A stretch of DNA of 48,610 nt, from positions 1-48,610 of the forward strand of contig NZ_SMLV01000424.1 of the NCBI RefSeq assembly GCF_009711525.1, written 5' to 3'. The notes under the pieces are model-generated. The model did no database searches. It was given only the letters and a program-made list of their open reading frames with translations, and had not been told where the DNA came from. This document shows positions 10,394-18,279 of this stretch, one piece after another; the stretch's first letter is position 1, and every line of letters begins with the position of its first letter. The position numbers and the translations under genes were made by a program. Source of the stretch: Fulvivirga lutimaris. GTDB taxonomy: Bacteria; Bacteroidota; Bacteroidia; Cytophagales; Cyclobacteriaceae.

Positions 10394-12004
10394 TTAATTC
10401 ATCGCAATCATTTCCTTTTTCCAAAACACATCTAATATTTTCTGAACTTCTTCGGCCTCATCTGTACGGCCTAGCATGGTTAAAGCCTTCATCTTGCCTC
10501 TCAGCGCTTTTGCTCTATTAGTTCTGTTTTCAAGGCTTTGATTGAATTGTTCTAAGGCATCTTCCGCTCTGTCCTTCGTTAGTAACCAGTCTCCATATTG
10601 CTCAAAAGAAGGGTAGGCTATAAAAGGAGGCCCTGAATCATAGACACTACTTACCTCAAGTTTGGTGGCTTCTTTTAAATGTTGCTCTACCTTTTCATCA
10701 TCATTTTCAAGCATGGCTATTAATGCTTCCATCTGATGGATAGTTACTTTGGTTTTGGTAATACCCTCTTTAGTGGGTGCATAACGTGTTGGTCCAGCAC
10801 TGCACATGGCAATACCATCATCACCTACCACAAGTTTGGCAGCTTCAACATGAAGTTGTAGTGTGTCAACTTCCAAAGCAATTTGCTCTGCATCTTTATT
10901 ATTAAAGGCCAAAAGGCTTCTAAAAAAATGTTTTTGAGATTTAGCAGGTAATCCCAGTTTGCTATAATCAACATCAACTGGCTCTAAACCTTCTGGCCAT
11001 TTACCGCTTTCCACTAGCTGTTCATTTTGCATTGTAATGGTGTAACTATCAGAGGCGGTAGAGTCTTTATAATAGCTAATCATTTCTCTTAAAAGCTGTT
11101 CTGCTTTATCATAATTTCCTTGCTGCAAGTAGCCGTAGTGTAACCAGGCCATAGAATGGTATCCTCGGGCGTTACCAGTCAAATCTTTTCTCTCAATTCT
11201 ATTCAAGCTCGCCTGATAAGAGTCAATATTAGAATTTACAACCTCATTCCACATGCCTAAGGCAACATAGATATGAGAGGGCATGTGCAAAGCGTGAGCG
11301 GCATCTGGGGCTACTTTAGCGTATTCATTAGCAGCATTCACTGCTAACTTGGCATATTCAGGATCATCGTTAGAATGGATCATGTAGTGAAGTGCTCCCG
11401 GGTGGGTAGGATTTTCTTTCATAACGCCAGCAGCTACTTCAGCGGCCTTATTAAGATTTTCCTGATTGTCATAATCAGCCCACATTAATGACAGAGAATA
11501 GAAAGCAGCTACTTCCAAATCTTTTGGGTACTTCTCATAAAGTTCCTCCATGTGTTTTGCAAACTCTTTATTCCTTTCGTTAAGCTCACCTTCACCGTAC
11601 AAAAACTCTATTCCTTCCCAAAACTCTCTCTCTAATCCTTCTTCAGCTTTGCCTAGTCTTTCCTCTTTATTTGATCCTAATTTGGCCATTACCTCTCTGC
11701 CCTCTTCAACATTTTGGAGTCCCCAAAGGGCCTTATAGCTACACATGGCTTCTCCCCAATAGGCCATCACCTCATTTTTGTCAGCGGCCTGCGCTTCTAA
11801 AAATGCATCTCTCGCATCGTCATATTCAAAACTGTGAAGTAGTAAAAGGCCTTTGTCGAATCCCTCTGATGCTTCTGGAGAAACAGGGAATTTGTACTTA
11901 ATTTCACCTAGAGTATAGTTGTCTTCAGTAGCAGTTTCTTTCGGTTGGCCGCAGCCAAAAAGAATAATAAGACTAATAAATGGGATGGTTGATAACTTAT
12001 GCAT
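10394..12004 (-). CDS. TPR-repeat lipoprotein
   Basis: A 536-residue exported lipoprotein. The N-terminus MHKLSTIPFISLIILFGCG has a lipobox with Cys18. The body is helical repeat: clear TPR-like units at about 45-80 (LLHSFEYDDARDAFLEAQAADK), 195-225, 270-300 (HYGYLQQGNYDKAEQLLREM) and 480-530 (WLLTKDRAEDALEQFNQSL). A His-rich family block, AAHALHMPSHIYVALGMW, lies near 240. Large lipoproteins of this type are common in Bacteroidota and Acidobacteriota and are usually annotated only as TPR proteins; a scaffold role at the outer membrane or periplasm is inference. It is a single gene convergent with icd. Confidence 0.8.
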   Translation of the reverse strand: MHKLSTIPFISLIILFGCGQPKETATEDNYTLGEIKYKFPVSPEASEGFDKGLLLLHSFEYDDARDAFLEAQAADKNEVMAYWGEAMCSYKALWGLQNVEEGREVMAKLGSNKEERLGKAEEGLEREFWEGIEFLYGEGELNERNKEFAKHMEELYEKYPKDLEVAAFYSLSLMWADYDNQENLNKAAEVAAGVMKENPTHPGALHYMIHSNDDPEYAKLAVNAANEYAKVAPDAAHALHMPSHIYVALGMWNEVVNSNIDSYQASLNRIERKDLTGNARGYHSMAWLHYGYLQQGNYDKAEQLLREMISYYKDSTASDSYTITMQNEQLVESGKWPEGLEPVDVDYSKLGLPAKSQKHFFRSLLAFNNKDAEQIALEVDTLQLHVEAAKLVVGDDGIAMCSAGPTRYAPTKEGITKTKVTIHQMEALIAMLENDDEKVEQHLKEATKLEVSSVYDSGPPFIAYPSFEQYGDWLLTKDRAEDALEQFNQSLENRTNRAKALRGKMKALTMLGRTDEAEEVQKILDVFWKKEMIAMN

Positions 12005-12195
12005 TCTGAATGGAACTTTGATTTGTTACAAGTTAATCAAATTTCTCTTAAACTATGTCTTTGATAAATTATAGATATCGGCAAGTAAAATAATTATTAT
12101 CAATCTTTTGCCGGTTAATCAGTTACTTATGGTTATGTAGGGAGATTAAATCACAGCTGAAAATTAAACTTTTGGCTTTTTTGATTACTCTGTCT

Positions 12196-12699
12196 ATGGC
12201 TAGGCTTATTTTATTATTATTACTTACAGTATTAATAGAACCTTTGTTGGCTCAAAGGGTTTCTCATTTTTCCTTTACCCCTGCGGGAAGCACCTTCAAA
12301 AATGCTGCTGTTCAGGGATTTTGGAATATTGGTGAAGTCACCAAGGGCACTGCAACTACCACAAATTTTACCATCTCACAGGGGTATGTAAGAGGCAATA
12401 TTGTACTTCAGGTTACTGGAGATACCGACCTTTTAGAAAGTCAGTTTACAATATACCCTAACCCTGTAGTTGATGTGGTAAATATTCGATGGAAAAGGAG
12501 CGACAATGTGTTTTATTCCTTTAAGCTATTGGACTTGTCAGGTCAGGAAGTCAAATCAGTATCAAATTTAAGGCAGAATTACACCGATCAAATAGACATG
12601 TCAGGGTTAAATAATGGCCTTTATTTGCTCATCATTCAGCAGAAGGGTGCTTACAAGCCTGTTAAACTTAAATTACTTAAAGGGATTAATCATGAATAA
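12196..12699 (+). CDS. Small T9SS-secreted protein with type A sorting domain
   Basis: A 167-residue protein. From ATG 12196 there is a strong signal peptide (MARLILLLLLTVLIEPLLAQ). A short adhesin-like segment follows (FSFTPAGSTFKNAAVQGFWNIGEV...ISQGYV), the pattern often found next to type IX sorting domains in Bacteroidota. The last 75 residues are a type A T9SS C-terminal domain: FTIYPNPVVDVVNIRW, FKLLDLSGQEV and GLNNGLYLLII. The protein is therefore predicted to cross the outer membrane by T9SS and be released or anchored to the surface. An in-frame TTG at 12172 would precede the signal and is unlikely. The stop overlaps the next gene's ATG by 8 bases, implying translational coupling. 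Confidence 0.85.
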   Translation: MARLILLLLLTVLIEPLLAQRVSHFSFTPAGSTFKNAAVQGFWNIGEVTKGTATTTNFTISQGYVRGNIVLQVTGDTDLLESQFTIYPNPVVDVVNIRWKRSDNVFYSFKLLDLSGQEVKSVSNLRQNYTDQIDMSGLNNGLYLLIIQQKGAYKPVKLKLLKGINHE

Positions 12700-13813
12700 A
12701 TTATTGACTATTACTTTGATGTTCTTGGCAGTGTGTTCGCAAGCTCAGGCTCCTAATACTTTTAGGTATCAAGCGGCTATTCAGAGTAATAGTGGTGAAC
12801 CAATGGCTAATCAACAACTTACTTTTAGAATAAATATTCTTAGAGGGGCCATAGAAAAAACAAGAGTATATTCAGAATTTCAATCTGTAACTACAGATGA
12901 TTTTGGTATGGTAAATATCGAGATAGGGACAGGTAATGTAATTTCTGGAAGTATTGCAGGTATTGACTGGTCAATGGGTGCACATTTTTTGAAAGTTGAA
13001 CTTGATGAGAATGGCCAGGCCAATTTTAAATCATTAAGTGAGGTGCAATTGTTAAGTGTTCCTTATGCACTTTATGCTGAAAGAGCTGGCAACGTAGATG
13101 ATGCAGATGCTAACCCAAATAATGAAATTCAAGAACTAAGTATAGAGGGTCAAACAATATCAATAAGCTCTGGTAACTCTATTGACCTACCAGTTTATGA
13201 AGAAATAGATGGTGATACCCAGAATGAATTACAGACCTTAACGCTTGATGGAGATGTGTTAAGCATTTCAGAGGGTAATCAAGTTACACTTCCAACAGTG
13301 ACAGACAGTCAAACGCTATCTATTAATGGCAATGAACTTTCAATTTCGGGTGGTAACTCAATAATATTGCCAACGGACGGAAATAATGTGGTAAGTCCAA
13401 ATCCTGATCAGCCTGTGCCAATGGCATATAGAGGAGGATTGATTTATGTACATCCGACAGATAATGCTGAAAGTATAGTTTTTGGGACAATTTCCGATGT
13501 TGGTGCCACTGCTGATGGAGATGGTGCGGCTAATACTGTAAATATTACTTCAGCACTTGGTGCTGGTGTATACGCAGCTCAGGTTTGCGCAGACCTTGAG
13601 GCATTTGGTTTTGATGATTGGTATTTGCCTTCTCGTGCTGAGCTAGATGCTATTTACAAGCAAAATTACCTTTTGGCGGATTATGGATTAGAAGGGTATT
13701 GGTCTTCTACCGAAACTGCAGTGAACAAAGGATGGGCCATTGATTTTCTAACTGGAGGTACTGCAGATGACAGTAAAAATCTAACCAGAAGATGCCGGTG
13801 TGTAAGAAAGTAA
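12692..13813 (+). CDS. Secreted stalk protein with C-terminal Lcl/DUF1566 domain
   Basis: A 373-residue exported protein (signal MNKLLTITLMFLAVCSQAQ). The N-terminal domain (FRYQAAIQSNSGEPMANQQL through VQLLSVPYALYAERA) is the beta-rich head seen on many Bacteroidota phage-tail-like surface proteins. From about 140 to 235 there are three imperfect repeats of a strand-turn-strand unit ending LSIS.GN.I.LP (IEGQTISISSGNSIDLP, LDGDVLSISEGNQVTLP, INGNELSISGGNSIILP), probably a trimeric stalk. Residues about 250-370 form an Lcl/DUF1566 domain with WYLPSRAELDAIY and GYWSSTE. A sticky or binding surface protein is plausible. The ATG lies inside the end of the T9SS cargo gene, so the two form one unit. 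Confidence 0.82.
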   Translation: MNKLLTITLMFLAVCSQAQAPNTFRYQAAIQSNSGEPMANQQLTFRINILRGAIEKTRVYSEFQSVTTDDFGMVNIEIGTGNVISGSIAGIDWSMGAHFLKVELDENGQANFKSLSEVQLLSVPYALYAERAGNVDDADANPNNEIQELSIEGQTISISSGNSIDLPVYEEIDGDTQNELQTLTLDGDVLSISEGNQVTLPTVTDSQTLSINGNELSISGGNSIILPTDGNNVVSPNPDQPVPMAYRGGLIYVHPTDNAESIVFGTISDVGATADGDGAANTVNITSALGAGVYAAQVCADLEAFGFDDWYLPSRAELDAIYKQNYLLADYGLEGYWSSTETAVNKGWAIDFLTGGTADDSKNLTRRCRCVRK

Positions 13814-16800
13814 CTACTTTTTTTTGCCTTTAAGGTCAGCTATTTGCTGTTTTAGCTTGTTGATTTCTGATTCCAGTTCTTCCGTTCTACGATCACGATC
13901 TTCATTAATAGCCTGCATTTCCTCAAGGTTCTGCTGAAGCTCTTCTTCTCGCACTTTCAGCTCTTCTTCCTTGATTTTAGATTCTTCAAGCAGTTTTTTG
14001 GTTTGCTCGCTAAGTAAAGTGGTATTGATTGTAGTTGTTAGTCTCTCGCTGAACTGTTCGAGAAACTCCCTTCTATATTCAGGTATGGGGTTAAATGATG
14101 CCAGCTCCATAACCCCTACAATTACATCTTCATACTTTAAAGGCATGAGCAACAATGCAGCAGGCGTAGACTGACCTAGTCCACTTTCAATCTTAAGGTA
14201 ATCTGAAGGAAGGCCCTCAATGTATTTTACTACTCTTTCGTTATAGCACTCACCAACAAGTCCGGTACCAGTGTCAAATGATTTGGCTCCAGGATAACCA
14301 TAGTTAGCCACCATATTTAATAATGTCTCTCCTTCTTCATTTTCCTGGGCGATGTAAAGTGCAGCAATAGGCACCTCAAGCAGTTCGACAACATTTTTAA
14401 GAACATCTTGCGTCAACTCTTTTATATTATCCTTGCTGCGGCTCAAGACCTCCCCAAGTTTCACAATGCTTTGGTCTTTCCAGATTCTATCTTTTTCTAA
14501 CTCTCGCTGTTCAGCAATGGCTTGTTTTTGTTTTTCTACTTCGTCTTGTGCCTCTTTTATTTTACCTTCCAAAATGGCTTTGTCATGGTTAAGGCTACGC
14601 TCTCTGTAGTTAATAAATATTCTGACAACTCCGAATAAGGCACCCCCAACTAAAAGGTAAAACCACCAGGTGTTCCAGAAGGGTGGAGAGATATTAATGT
14701 TTAGCTGTACACCTTCCTCATTCCATACATTATCATTGTTAGATCCTTTTACCTTAAAGACATAATCACCAGCATTCAGATTTGTATAGGTGGCTGTGCG
14801 TTTATTTCCGACATAATTCCAGTCTTCATCAAAACCTTCGAGCATGTAGGCATATTGATTTTTTTCAGGAGAATTGAAATTAAGAGCCGCAAAGCTGAAG
14901 CTTAATACAGTATGCGAATAGTCCAAGTCTAACTCCTTGGTGAATGATATACTTTGATTTAAAAGTGAGTCTTGACCAATGCCAACAGGTCTGTTAAATA
15001 TTTGGAAATCGCTTATGACTACAGGCGGCACATTTGTGTTATTCTTGATTTCATTAGGATAGAAAATATTAAGCCCATTAACACCACCGAACATCATACT
15101 GCCATCACGGTTTTTGTAGGAGGCTCCCCAGTAAAATTCATTGCTTTGAAGCCCTTCGCTGGCATCGTAACTTCTGAACTGCTGTGTGGTTTTATTGAAT
15201 TTTGATAGGCCATTGTTAGTTGATGCCCAGATGTTATTTTCTTCATCCTCCAATATGCCGAAGACTACATTGTTAGCCAATCCATCTTTTTCGGTGAAAG
15301 ATTTTAGGCTGCCAGACCTGGTATCCAGTACATTAAGACCGCCACCAAAGGTGCCTATCCATAATTGTTTATTTGCATCCATATGCAAGCTTATCACATG
15401 GTCGCTGCTTAGGCCTGCACGATTTTCTGTCTGCAGCCCATAGGTAGTAATCGAGGTTCTGTCAGGAGATAATTTATTGAGCCCAGTCCAGGTGCCAATG
15501 TACAAAGAGCCATCATCATCTTCCAGAAAGGCCTTTCCCTGAATGGTGCTTTTTAGCTGATCATACTTTGTCTTTTTCCATTGATTTGAAAGAGCATCGT
15601 AAGTTGCCAGCCCATTTTCTGTGCCTACCCAAAAAACGCCAAACTGATCTTTGTGAAATACCTGAATACGGTTATCTGGAAGTGAATTGGAAACTCCCGG
15701 CTTGCTCTGAATGGTATCCATAGTTCCGGTTAATGGATCATAAATATTGATGCCGCCACCCCAGGTTCCAATCCACATTTTGCCTTCTTCATCTTTATAG
15801 AAAGCCGATATTTCCTGATTTACTAAAAGGTTATTTTGCTCAAACATGCGGACATAACCAGTGGTTCTATCCAGGAGGTTAAGACCACCACCTTGTGTGC
15901 CTACCCATATTAGCCCCGTTTCATCTTCATAAAGACTTCTTATCAGATTGTTTGATAGTGAATTAGAATTTCCAGGAATGTTTCTGTAAGTATTAAAGCT
16001 TTTTCGCTCTAGCAACTTGTTGATTTTATCACCTTCATTACCGATCCACAGTCCGCCTGTTTTATCCTGAAAAATTGCTCTTGGCTGATTGTTGCTTAAA
16101 CTAGCAGGGTCTGAGGGGTCATTTTTATAATGACTAAACTCGAAAGTCTCCAAATCCAAAATATCTAACCCGCCATTGGTAGCGAGCCATACCAGATTAT
16201 CATCAAAATGAATGTCATAAACGCCAGTGCCTCCAAGAGAATTATTACTGCTATCATTAATGTAATAGGTAAAGCGCTTTTCATTTTTATTGAGAACATT
16301 TAGACCACCATTGTCCGTGCCTACCCATATTTTTCCATCACCCGTACTGTTAATACTTCTTATACTATTAGACTTTAGCCCAAGGCTGTCAGAGGCACTG
16401 GCTGAATATCCACCACGAGTTTTGGTTTCCGGATTGTAAAAACTTAGTCCGTTTGATGAATACCAGATCAACCCATCCTCATCTTCATGAAGTGCTAAAA
16501 TTGGGTCAGTGCTGTTCGCTATTTTTTCAAAATTATTGGTCTCTGGATCAAACCTGTTGAGTCCATTTGACCAGGTGCCTACCCAAAGGATGCCTTTGCT
16601 ATCCAGCATGACCGACCACACTGCATTGCCGCTAATCGAGTTTTTATTTTCAGGATTGTTCTTATAGTTCACAAATCGTTCTTCCTTAGTGATATAGCAG
16701 CTAAGCCCACCACCTTGTGTGGCTATCCAGATATTGCCCAAAGTGTCTGCTTCAAGCGCACGGATATTGTTGTCTGATAGTGAATTCGGATTACCTATTT

Positions 16801-17014
16801 CATTTTTAAAAATTTTTACATCATAACCATCATAACGTAACAGCCCATCCTGAGAGCCAAACCATATAAAGCCCTGAGCGTCTTGGGTAATAGCAGTGAT
16901 GGAGCGGTAGTTTAGTGCCCTGATATTATCAAGATGATCGAATTTCAAATCTCTAACCTGACTGAAGGAGGTAAGTGATGAAAGCAGCAAAATGGTTAAA
17001 AATGATCTAGTCAT
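13814..17014 (-). CDS. Two-component-type beta-propeller sensor ending in a GAF domain, no kinase
   Basis: A 1066-residue membrane sensor. After a signal peptide come about 14 propeller-blade repeats (about 20-650), each with a W[IV]GT-like strand; this is the two seven-blade periplasmic arrangement of hybrid two-component systems. A Y_Y_Y domain (about 690-760, ending NAGDYVFKVKGSNND) precedes one transmembrane helix (WFYLLVGGALFGVVRIFI). The cytoplasmic part is coiled coil (about 790-860), a GAF domain (about 865-1000, LGEVLSRSKDNIKELTQDVL through GVMELASFNPI) and a terminal coiled coil rich in Glu/Lys. There is no HisKA, HATPase, receiver or AraC/LuxR DNA-binding domain, although the frame ends at a normal stop 1 base from the convergent gene. 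Output must go through a partner. Confidence 0.88.
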   Translation of the reverse strand: MTRSFLTILLLSSLTSFSQVRDLKFDHLDNIRALNYRSITAITQDAQGFIWFGSQDGLLRYDGYDVKIFKNEIGNPNSLSDNNIRALEADTLGNIWIATQGGGLSCYITKEERFVNYKNNPENKNSISGNAVWSVMLDSKGILWVGTWSNGLNRFDPETNNFEKIANSTDPILALHEDEDGLIWYSSNGLSFYNPETKTRGGYSASASDSLGLKSNSIRSINSTGDGKIWVGTDNGGLNVLNKNEKRFTYYINDSSNNSLGGTGVYDIHFDDNLVWLATNGGLDILDLETFEFSHYKNDPSDPASLSNNQPRAIFQDKTGGLWIGNEGDKINKLLERKSFNTYRNIPGNSNSLSNNLIRSLYEDETGLIWVGTQGGGLNLLDRTTGYVRMFEQNNLLVNQEISAFYKDEEGKMWIGTWGGGINIYDPLTGTMDTIQSKPGVSNSLPDNRIQVFHKDQFGVFWVGTENGLATYDALSNQWKKTKYDQLKSTIQGKAFLEDDDGSLYIGTWTGLNKLSPDRTSITTYGLQTENRAGLSSDHVISLHMDANKQLWIGTFGGGLNVLDTRSGSLKSFTEKDGLANNVVFGILEDEENNIWASTNNGLSKFNKTTQQFRSYDASEGLQSNEFYWGASYKNRDGSMMFGGVNGLNIFYPNEIKNNTNVPPVVISDFQIFNRPVGIGQDSLLNQSISFTKELDLDYSHTVLSFSFAALNFNSPEKNQYAYMLEGFDEDWNYVGNKRTATYTNLNAGDYVFKVKGSNNDNVWNEEGVQLNINISPPFWNTWWFYLLVGGALFGVVRIFINYRERSLNHDKAILEGKIKEAQDEVEKQKQAIAEQRELEKDRIWKDQSIVKLGEVLSRSKDNIKELTQDVLKNVVELLEVPIAALYIAQENEEGETLLNMVANYGYPGAKSFDTGTGLVGECYNERVVKYIEGLPSDYLKIESGLGQSTPAALLLMPLKYEDVIVGVMELASFNPIPEYRREFLEQFSERLTTTINTTLLSEQTKKLLEESKIKEEELKVREEELQQNLEEMQAINEDRDRRTEELESEINKLKQQIADLKGKKK

Positions 17015-17123
17015 ACATTCTAATATAATTAAATTTTGAGCGCAATCTATTTAGAATTTTAGTTTTTAGTAAAAAGGGGAATTATTAACTTGAGATGACT
17101 AGCAATCGTTTTAAAAGCAAAAA

Positions 17124-17582
17124 ATGAAGTATATGATTTTTCAGATATTATTAATTATTATATGTAGCTGTTCTTCAATAAATGATGAAGTTCAGGAGCC
17201 TGAATTTGCCGATGTAAAAAAGGTAGAAGTGAGAGGAGATGAGAATGCATATCAATTTTCTGTTACCTTAAAAAGTCCAGACACTGGGTGTGATCAATAT
17301 GCGGATTGGTGGGAAGTTATTTCTTCAGATGGCGAGCTAATTTATAGGAGAATACTGGCACACAGTCATGTAGATGAGCAGCCATTTAGCCGATCAGGAG
17401 GGTCGGTTAATATTGCCAAAAATCAACAGGTATGGGTGCGGGCGCATATGAACAACACAGGTTATGGCGGATTAGTAATGAAAGGTTCTGTTGATGCGGG
17501 CTTCCAAATTACTCCCTGGCCGGATGCTTTTGCAGAGGGGGTTGAAAAGGTGGAGCCATTACCTGCAGGGTGTGCTTTTTAG
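17124..17582 (+). CDS. Hypothetical lipoprotein
   Basis: A 152-residue protein beginning MKYMIFQILLIIICSCSS, a lipoprotein signal with Cys14 or Cys16 as the lipidated residue. The mature part has a conserved-looking block, TGCDQYADWWEVISSDGELIYRRILAHSHVDEQPFSRSGG, rich in Trp, Tyr and His, then IAKNQQVWVRAHMNNTGYGG. This looks like a small beta-sandwich with a possible metal or ligand site around the AHSHVDEQP stretch. I do not recognise a named family and assign no function. It is divergent from the propeller sensor with a 109-base shared upstream region, so the pair may share regulation. Confidence 0.7.
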   Translation: MKYMIFQILLIIICSCSSINDEVQEPEFADVKKVEVRGDENAYQFSVTLKSPDTGCDQYADWWEVISSDGELIYRRILAHSHVDEQPFSRSGGSVNIAKNQQVWVRAHMNNTGYGGLVMKGSVDAGFQITPWPDAFAEGVEKVEPLPAGCAF

Positions 17583-17650
17583 CCTTTGAATACCTTGGTT
17601 TGTCTAACAGGTTCATTTAGTTAAATTAGTAAAAACAAAGTTATGTGATG

Positions 17651-17671
17651 AGGTCTGTGTACCACAGACCT
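17651..17671 (+). other. Perfect 9-base-pair hairpin in an intergenic leader
   Basis: AGGTCTGTG (17651-17659) pairs perfectly with CACAGACCT (17663-17671) around a 3-base loop. It sits 69 bases after the lipoprotein stop and 31 bases before the GTG of the next gene. No U-tract follows, so it is more likely a leader structure or transcript-end stabiliser than an intrinsic terminator. Confidence 0.35.
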
Positions 17672-17702
17672 TGGAGAAGGAACCACTTATTTATATTTTA
17701 AA

Positions 17703-18170
17703 GTGAGGATAATTATTCTAATTCTAACATTGTTGCCCAGCTCGTCAAAGCTTTTTGCTCAAATCAGTGATGACAACTGGAGCAAAAAACCAGACTCTAC
17801 TTTACTCAGTACCTATATTAATACGCATTTGTACGGAGTATTAGGTTATGAATCAAAAGTTTCTTCTTTAGAGGAACACCAAGTTAAAAATGATCATAAT
17901 TCTACAAATACACAGGTTATTATTAGAGATCATTCAATTAGCTCGAATCCACTTATTGTGATCAATAACCATCCGTTAGAAAAGGATAAACTAACTGTCA
18001 AACTTTATTTGATAGATGTTAAAGAGATTAAATTTCACACCAGTGATGAAGCATATGAAATTTATGGTGTGAGAGCTAAAAATGGAGCTATCCTGATTGA
18101 GATTGATAAAAGAAGGTTTAAAAAACTCTGGAAGAATACGGAAGATAACTCAGCTAGCGCTTGTTTATAA
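17703..18170 (+). CDS. Small secreted protein with TonB-plug-like C-terminal segment
   Basis: A 155-residue exported protein. It starts with GTG (no in-frame ATG fits) and has the signal MRIIILILTLLPSSSKLFAQ. From about residue 82 the sequence PLIVINNHPLEKDKL...LIDVKEIKFHTSDEAYEIYGVRAKNGAILIEIDKR follows, position by position, the plug-domain core of SusC/TonB-dependent receptors (PLxVVDGVP...xxDIExIxVLKxAxAxAIYGxRGANGVIxITTK). There is no TonB box or barrel, and the gene ends with a normal stop. Such stand-alone plug-like proteins occur in Bacteroidota; whether this is a decayed receptor remnant or a functional module is unknown. The first 80 residues match nothing I recognise. Confidence 0.6.
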   Translation: MRIIILILTLLPSSSKLFAQISDDNWSKKPDSTLLSTYINTHLYGVLGYESKVSSLEEHQVKNDHNSTNTQVIIRDHSISSNPLIVINNHPLEKDKLTVKLYLIDVKEIKFHTSDEAYEIYGVRAKNGAILIEIDKRRFKKLWKNTEDNSASACL

Positions 18171-18217
18171 CGAGTGCTACTAAGTCTCACAATACTATCG
18201 CTCAAAAGCACATTAAA

Positions 18218-18246
18218 CAAAAAGGTCCAAGTGAGGCACTTGAACC
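18218..18246 (-). terminator. Rho-independent terminator after acs
   Basis: On the minus strand GGTTCAAG (18246-18239) pairs with CTTGGACC (18231-18224), with one G-T wobble and a 7-base loop, followed by TTTTTG. It lies 34 bases past the acetyl-CoA synthetase stop. Confidence 0.7.
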
Positions 18247-18279
18247 AGTTTTGTGTAAAATATTAATGCCAGTCTAGCC

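Noticed and set aside
13141-13375. Repeats in the stalk protein gene considered as a CRISPR or tandem DNA repeat
   Set aside because: The repetition is at the protein level (LSIS.GN units) with diverged DNA and no spacer structure.
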